Part shown: one piece after another, positions 35,279 to 38,185 of the stretch
How positions within the stretch are numbered: the first letter of the stretch is position 1
How the letters are laid out: each line of letters opens with the position of its first letter
Source of the DNA: JAGQLF01 sp964635995
GTDB lineage: Bacteria; Patescibacteriota; Dojkabacteria; J137
NCBI GenBank assembly: GCA_964635995.1
Contig: CAZWRA010000009.1
Span: forward strand, 1 to 38,185
Length of the DNA stretch: 38,185 nt
Direction of reading: 5' to 3'
Program-made: the position numbers and the translations under genes
Notes under the pieces: model-generated
The model's input: only the letters and a program-made list of their open reading frames with translations
Databases searched by the model: none
What the model was told of the DNA's origin: nothing

Positions 35279-36196
35279 TTAGCTATTTGGTGATTGCAAT
35301 ATTTTATAGTCATTTTTAGCTATTTTCCTGATTAAATTGAGTTGTGTATTTCGTCTCTGGTTAACTTTTTGTGCTTCATCCTGATACGTGTTTTCAAATA
35401 CTTTCTTGTCTGAAATTTCCTTAGTCAGCTTTTTAACGTTCCCTTTCTGTCTCTTTTCCAATATTTTGTTTAAATTCTTTACAAATAGTGCACCTGGCTT
35501 CTTCCAAAAATTTGTACCGTCAACTTTATCTGCACGAATCATGTCTTTTGTTTTCCAAAGAGCTGTCTGTAGGTCAGTATCTTGTAATTCTCCGTTATCT
35601 CGTTTTCGAATAAGGCTTTGGTAGTAGTTAATATCTTCAAGATTATCCAGTTCTTTGCCATATTCAATTGCTTCATCATCGTATTTAGAGAGATCAATCT
35701 TTTCTGTATCTAGCTTATTACCATCCGTTGTTGTTTTTTCTCCTAACGTATTATTAGAATTAGTATTTTTAACTGAGTCTTCTTCTAGGGACTCTTCTGT
35801 CCTCCCCCTACCGGACAGTTCTGCCTGGTGTGTACCAGACACACTTGTCCGCTTCTTTTCACATTTGCCACACCTACACCGGAAAGAAATGTCCGCCAGG
35901 TGATAAATATTATGCGTATCGGTTCTTTCTATTGATAGATATCCAAGAGCTTGAAGTCTATATAAAAGTCTTCTTACTGTTCTCTCTGTTATTCCTAAAT
36001 CATATGCAAGTCTAGTTTGTGATGGAAAGCAGAATGTTTTATCCCGTGCATAATCTAATAGAAGTACGTACAGCTTAAATGCTAAAACTGGAGTAATATT
36101 TACTCTGAGCAGATTAGAAGGCACTTGTACAAATGCCTCATGCCTACGGTACTTCTTACATGGAGTTACTATTTTCTTCTGCTTTCGCCTTTTCAC
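35279..36196 (-). CDS. Helix-turn-helix replication-initiator-type protein
   Basis: 305 residues from a GTG start at 36196. The N-terminal winged helix-turn-helix, FPSQTRLAYDLGITERTVRRL then LYRLQALGYLSIER, matches the HTH_36 type seen in plasmid and phage replication proteins. A CRCGKC cluster follows. A low-complexity Ser/Thr/Asn/Glu linker (about 115-165) and a basic helical C-terminus (ending about IRKIAKNDYKILQ) complete it. The linker DNA (35795-35895) is GC-richer than the rest and holds repeated GGACA/TGTCC blocks, as if the origin lay inside the gene. No ATPase or nuclease motif, so it is a DNA-binding initiator or regulator by inference. Confidence 0.65.
   Translation of the reverse strand: MKRRKQKKIVTPCKKYRRHEAFVQVPSNLLRVNITPVLAFKLYVLLLDYARDKTFCFPSQTRLAYDLGITERTVRRLLYRLQALGYLSIERTDTHNIYHLADISFRCRCGKCEKKRTSVSGTHQAELSGRGRTEESLEEDSVKNTNSNNTLGEKTTTDGNKLDTEKIDLSKYDDEAIEYGKELDNLEDINYYQSLIRKRDNGELQDTDLQTALWKTKDMIRADKVDGTNFWKKPGALFVKNLNKILEKRQKGNVKKLTKEISDKKVFENTYQDEAQKVNQRRNTQLNLIRKIAKNDYKILQSPNS
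35798..35894. repeat. GGACA/TGTCC repeat cluster inside the replication-type gene
   Basis: TGTCC occurs at 35798, 35846 and 35890 (spacings 48 and 44) and GGACA at 35813. The first TGTCC and GGACA form a hairpin, and CTGGT-GTGT-ACCAG lies at about 35825-35838. It could be an iteron-like origin, or chance in a GC-richer coding stretch. Confidence 0.4.
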
Positions 36197-36271
36197 CTAT
36201 TTTTGTTTTAGCAATAGTTTGTAAAAATGCTCAAGTGATGTGTTTTCAAGCCTGATTAATGTATTACTGAC

Positions 36272-36604
36272 CTACGCCTTATTAATCTGAAACTCATGGT
36301 TTGATTTGTCCCAAGTAATGATTTCTTTACTCATAAGCTGTTTAAGTAGCTTACTCGCAGTTGATTGATAGGTTATTTTTAATTTACGCAAATCATTGAG
36401 AGAAAATGTTGCCTTTGTTTCAACTCCAGTTCTCAATTCTGGTGTCCGTTCTGAGAGGTGATGGATAAAGAGCAGCAGTTCTTTTTCTTTTAGAGATACC
36501 TCCTTTGTTAGAAGTAAAGCGGTTACAAAATTATCTTCTGTTTTCTCATTAGCAAACAGAAAACGCTTTACAATTTGTAATCCTTCATCTTGATCTTGTG
36601 GCAT
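36272..36604 (-). CDS. Hypothetical protein, possible winged helix, 110 residues
   Basis: Not firmly recognised. Helices in the first half (ELLLFIHHLSERTPEL) are followed by a segment resembling a winged helix: FSLNDLRKLKITYQSTASKL then LKQLMSKEIITW, i.e. two helices and a wing ending in FQIN. This could be a small DNA-binding regulator of the element. No Cys, no membrane segment. It begins 34 bases after a strong terminator hairpin, so it has its own promoter. Confidence 0.55.
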   Translation of the reverse strand: MPQDQDEGLQIVKRFLFANEKTEDNFVTALLLTKEVSLKEKELLLFIHHLSERTPELRTGVETKATFSLNDLRKLKITYQSTASKLLKQLMSKEIITWDKSNHEFQINKA

Positions 36605-36637
36605 GGTAAATATTTATAAAAGATAAAATACGAAAAA

Positions 36638-36679
36638 AGGAGCCTAAGAATACATATTGCTATGTACACTTAGACTCCT
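36638..36679 (-). terminator. Rho-independent terminator
   Basis: On the minus strand a long imperfect stem (AGGAG/CTCCT, CTTAG/CTAAG, TATGTA/TACATA arms, 36638-36679) is followed by six T. It ends the transcript of the two upstream minus-strand genes. Confidence 0.75.
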
Positions 36680-36717
36680 CTTAATCAATCAAGTTAAGCT
36701 GTTAGTCTAATTTCCGA

Positions 36718-36939
36718 CTATTTTGACAGTGTTTTTTGTTGTACCTTTTTTGGGTACTTTGTTAGTTCAAGTTTAAATTTATCTACTTGGCTGTTGCTAA
36801 ATATTGCATGTAACACTCCTTTTTTGTGTTTAATAATCATATCTACAAAATCCTGTAAATCGCTTTGACGAATATATTTCGCATATTTTCTATCAACCGT
36901 AACTGCGATTTTTGTTGTTTTAGATTTAGAGTGATTCAT
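36718..36939 (-). CDS. Hypothetical basic protein, 73 residues
   Basis: Not recognised. A small Lys-rich protein with TKIAVTVDRKYAKYIRQSDL at the N-terminus, then a helix (QDFVDMIIKHKKGVLHAIF) and a basic tail. The start overlaps the upstream gene's end by 14 bases, so translation is coupled and the two products probably act together. It is followed by a strong terminator. Confidence 0.6.
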   Translation of the reverse strand: MNHSKSKTTKIAVTVDRKYAKYIRQSDLQDFVDMIIKHKKGVLHAIFSNSQVDKFKLELTKYPKKVQQKTLSK

Positions 36940-37720
36940 AGGTTAGATTCTCGTCAAGTAAATCTAAGTAACTTGTATCACTATCCTTTTCCGATTCAAT
37001 TGGATAGTTTTTGAAAATATGTAGATCAAGTAGTTTCTTTTCAGAAATCTTGCCTTTATCTTCGCTAAAAACTTTAAATCCATGTTCACTGACAAAGTAT
37101 TCATCTTTTCGCATAATTTCTAAAATATGAGCCTCTGAGAGCGATATATTACGGTTTAAAATCAAGTTATATGATAATGGTTTGTCTTGGTAGCTATGTA
37201 GCAGGGTAACCGCTGGGATTTCTACAATTTCTTTTCCCGAATACAATTGAATAGAAATTTCTTTGATTACTGGTGGAATATATATTGCTCGCTGATTAGT
37301 TCGGTATATGTAAATTATTCTTTCTACAAGTGGTGTATCTGCAACTGGCACAGGTGGTAATTTTTCTGAGAAATACGTGTAAATATGTTTTCTAATTTCA
37401 TCATGGCTTTTTATTCCACGAGCTTGCAACAGAGCAATGTACAAGATTATGAAAATTGTCTTTACTTTATATTTCCCCATAGAACCAGATACCTTGTCTG
37501 CAATACTTACTCGTTTTGGTGCTGGAATCATTTGGTGTTGAACAAAGTACGAAAGCTTGTTTTTAGTAACCTCAACTGGAAAATGATCTACATTCATATA
37601 TTCCAATATTTGCTCTGTAGAGAGTTTATATTCTTCTAGAGAAGACTTTAAAAGCTCTAGTTCTTCGAATTGTTTTTGAACTTTATATATTGCTTTGTCT
37701 AGAAAATCTAAATCTCTCAT
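36926..37720 (-). CDS. Hypothetical MerR-like helix-turn-helix protein, 264 residues
   Basis: First gene of the element's right-hand operon. An N-terminal coiled coil (AIYKVQKQFEELELLKSSLEE) is followed by a segment resembling a MerR-type winged helix: VTKNKLSYFVQHQMIPAP then KRVSIADKVSGSMGKYKVKT. A helical middle (FIILYIALLQARGIKSHDEI) and a beta-rich half (about 140-215) complete it. The MerR similarity is weak and judged by eye. A strong promoter with a palindrome over the start site lies upstream, so autoregulation is likely. Alternatives: a replication or partition accessory factor. Confidence 0.55.
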   Translation of the reverse strand: MRDLDFLDKAIYKVQKQFEELELLKSSLEEYKLSTEQILEYMNVDHFPVEVTKNKLSYFVQHQMIPAPKRVSIADKVSGSMGKYKVKTIFIILYIALLQARGIKSHDEIRKHIYTYFSEKLPPVPVADTPLVERIIYIYRTNQRAIYIPPVIKEISIQLYSGKEIVEIPAVTLLHSYQDKPLSYNLILNRNISLSEAHILEIMRKDEYFVSEHGFKVFSEDKGKISEKKLLDLHIFKNYPIESEKDSDTSYLDLLDENLTYESL

Positions 37721-37743
37721 ATATTCATCATTATATTTTATTA

Positions 37744-37789
37744 AATTAGTGACTAATTAAATATTAAGGCTGTGATTAATATTTGTCAA
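37744..37789 (-). promoter_or_regulatory. Strong promoter with palindromic operator, element operon
   Basis: On the minus strand TTGACA (37789-37784) and TAATAT (37766-37761) are 17 bases apart. Immediately downstream, over the predicted start point, is a perfect palindrome AATTAGT-G-ACTAATT (37744-37758). The first gene starts at 37720. The layout suits repression by the element's own regulator. Confidence 0.75.
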
Positions 37790-37819
37790 GAGAAATATGT
37801 ATTTTGGTGATAAATACAT

Positions 37820-37848
37820 GTTACATGCTTGTTACACCCATGTAACGG
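37820..37848. repeat. GTTAC repeats forming a hairpin
   Basis: GTTACATG and CATGTAAC are inverted about 10 bases apart, with another GTTAC between. It lies between the operator region and structured element B; it could be a protein-binding site. Confidence 0.45.
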
Positions 37849-37866
37849 AACTTGGTTAAAAAGTGG

Positions 37867-38004
37867 GGGCTTGATATCTCGCTGTAGTACTTACTGAACA
37901 AGCCCTGCGAACCTCAAGCGTGAGAGATTGGGTCTCCTTTAAAAAAGGCGACCCAATCTATCCCTCGACAAATGAAACGGTTGTTTATTTAGTCGTTGAG
38001 GTTC
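37867..38004 (-). other. Structured element B (three-way junction plus hairpin)
   Basis: Read on the minus strand: outer stem GAACCTCAA (38004-37996) with TTGAGGTTC (37917-37909). Inside are a CGAC/GTCG hairpin (37995-37966), linker CGAGGGA, and hairpin GATTGGGTC/GACCCAATC (37958-37950, 37934-37926) extended by CCTTT/AAAGG. Then follows a GGGCTTG/CAAGCCC hairpin (37905-37867) with a 25-base loop. The order, linker and second hairpin match element A, which lies in the opposite orientation. It sits upstream of the first gene of the element operon, about 75 bases beyond the -35. Confidence 0.7.
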
Positions 38005-38131
38005 TAGGGTTGAGTGGGATTATACAAAGTGCATAAGTTTAAGATACTCTTATGTGCTAACGAAGTAATATTTGATTTTGCAAATTTTTATATATTATAA
38101 ATCCATAGATTCACCGAATCTGTCATTAAAA
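38005..38131. other. AT-rich element end with two adjacent hairpins
   Basis: No gene seen. Near the end are AGATTC-ACC-GAATCT (38107-38121) and GTCAT-TAAA-ATGAC (38122-38135), two perfect hairpins in tandem. The second crosses into the 52-bp repeat. Confidence 0.6.
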
Positions 38132-38183
38132 TGACCTCTAAATGTAGATAATTACCAGATAAGGACAAATGAATTTTATCAAA
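38132..38183 (-). repeat. Right copy of the 52-bp inverted repeat
   Basis: Exact reverse complement of bases 1-52, i.e. Mur ligase coding sequence read on the minus strand, joined to element DNA. Confidence 0.9.
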
Positions 38184-38185
38184 AA

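Larger units (their letters stand above)
33210..38131. mobile_element. Integrated element at tRNA-Leu (right end not resolved)
   Basis: Evidence: a large serine recombinase next to a tRNA 3' end. All genes (recombinase, a 76-residue unknown, a helix-turn-helix replication-type protein, two small unknowns, a first gene with its own operator) lie on the minus strand. Large hairpins sit in four of the intergenic gaps, and there is no housekeeping gene. It looks like an integrated plasmid or satellite. No capsid, relaxase or conjugation gene is seen. The right boundary is uncertain because the window ends in sequence that also begins the Mur ligase. Confidence 0.7.

Noticed and set aside
35086..35319. 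Several short open frames over structured element A
   Set aside because: They arise from the stem sequences, overlap each other on both strands and have no coding character.
36197..36271. Possible small gene between the two element genes
   Set aside because: 75 bases with no open frame of useful length and no hairpin.
1..38185. Reassigned TGA codon (as in some CPR lineages)
   Set aside because: recR and other genes use TGA as stop or lack it in frame; no conserved residue is encoded by TGA.
1..38185. CRISPR array, retron or toxin-antitoxin system
   Set aside because: No regularly spaced direct repeats, no reverse transcriptase, and the small element genes show no toxin or antitoxin motif.

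Overview
The window is an AT-rich, gene-dense bacterial segment. Small housekeeping genes are packed with few-base gaps, few starts have a clear Shine-Dalgarno, and several proteins are typical of reduced genomes: a DnaX without zinc-binding cysteines, an L31 without cysteines, an NDK with an insertion, and a MurL-type epimerase. This suits a Candidate Phyla Radiation (Patescibacteria)-like bacterium. That placement is an inference from style and gene set; no 16S rRNA gene is present. recR ends in TGA and I saw no TGA that has to be read as sense, so the standard code fits.

Layout. 1-3542: a cell-wall precursor locus with a Mur ligase remnant (+), an intact RimK-like ATP-grasp enzyme (-) and a frameshifted murL homologue (+). 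3534-9641 (-): rpmB, an rRNA methyltransferase, a membrane-anchored cyclophilin, comEA, a broken comEC, ndk and mreB. 9871-10301: tRNA-Thr(UGU), tRNA-Tyr(GUA), tRNA-Thr(GGU). 10309-18308 (+): a divergent MreB paralogue joined to a PBP2-type transpeptidase, a broken dprA, topA and a broken ABC exporter. 18339-18902 (-): an unknown protein. 19095-28772 (+): rpsB-tsf-frr-rseP-rpsU, dnaX-ybaB-HAD-recR, rpsF-ssb-rpsR and an S41 protease. 28969-32821: a Nudix gene, prfA and rpmE (-), an MBL-like protein and dnaB. 33121-33209: tRNA-Leu(CAA). 33210 to the right end: an integrated element with a serine recombinase, a helix-turn-helix replication-type protein, small unknown genes and several large hairpins.

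Three points stand out. (1) The element carries two related three-way-junction-forming sequences (35087-35185 and 37909-38004, the latter with an adjoining hairpin) in inverted orientation on either side of its four-gene replication/regulatory block. They share a 19-base core with 17 identities. I know of no named family that matches. (2) About a dozen lesions fall in five genes (Mur ligase, murL, comEC, dprA, ABC exporter), mostly at short homopolymers. Some 25 other chromosomal genes, with similar A-tracts, are open throughout. That looks more like real decay, or expression through slippage, than random sequencing error, but reads are needed. (3) The first 52 bases recur in inverted orientation at the right end. 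The point where the copies diverge is where the Mur ligase P-loop appears to lack two residues, so either a rearrangement or an assembly/amplification chimera lies there.

How the genes fit together: MreB, the MreB paralogue and PBP2 form a cell-shape and wall-synthesis set that needs muropeptide precursors. The MurL/Mur ligase locus would make D-Glu-containing precursors by the epimerase route, yet both of its key genes are interrupted. ComEA, ComEC and DprA belong to one DNA-uptake pathway, and two of the three are interrupted.
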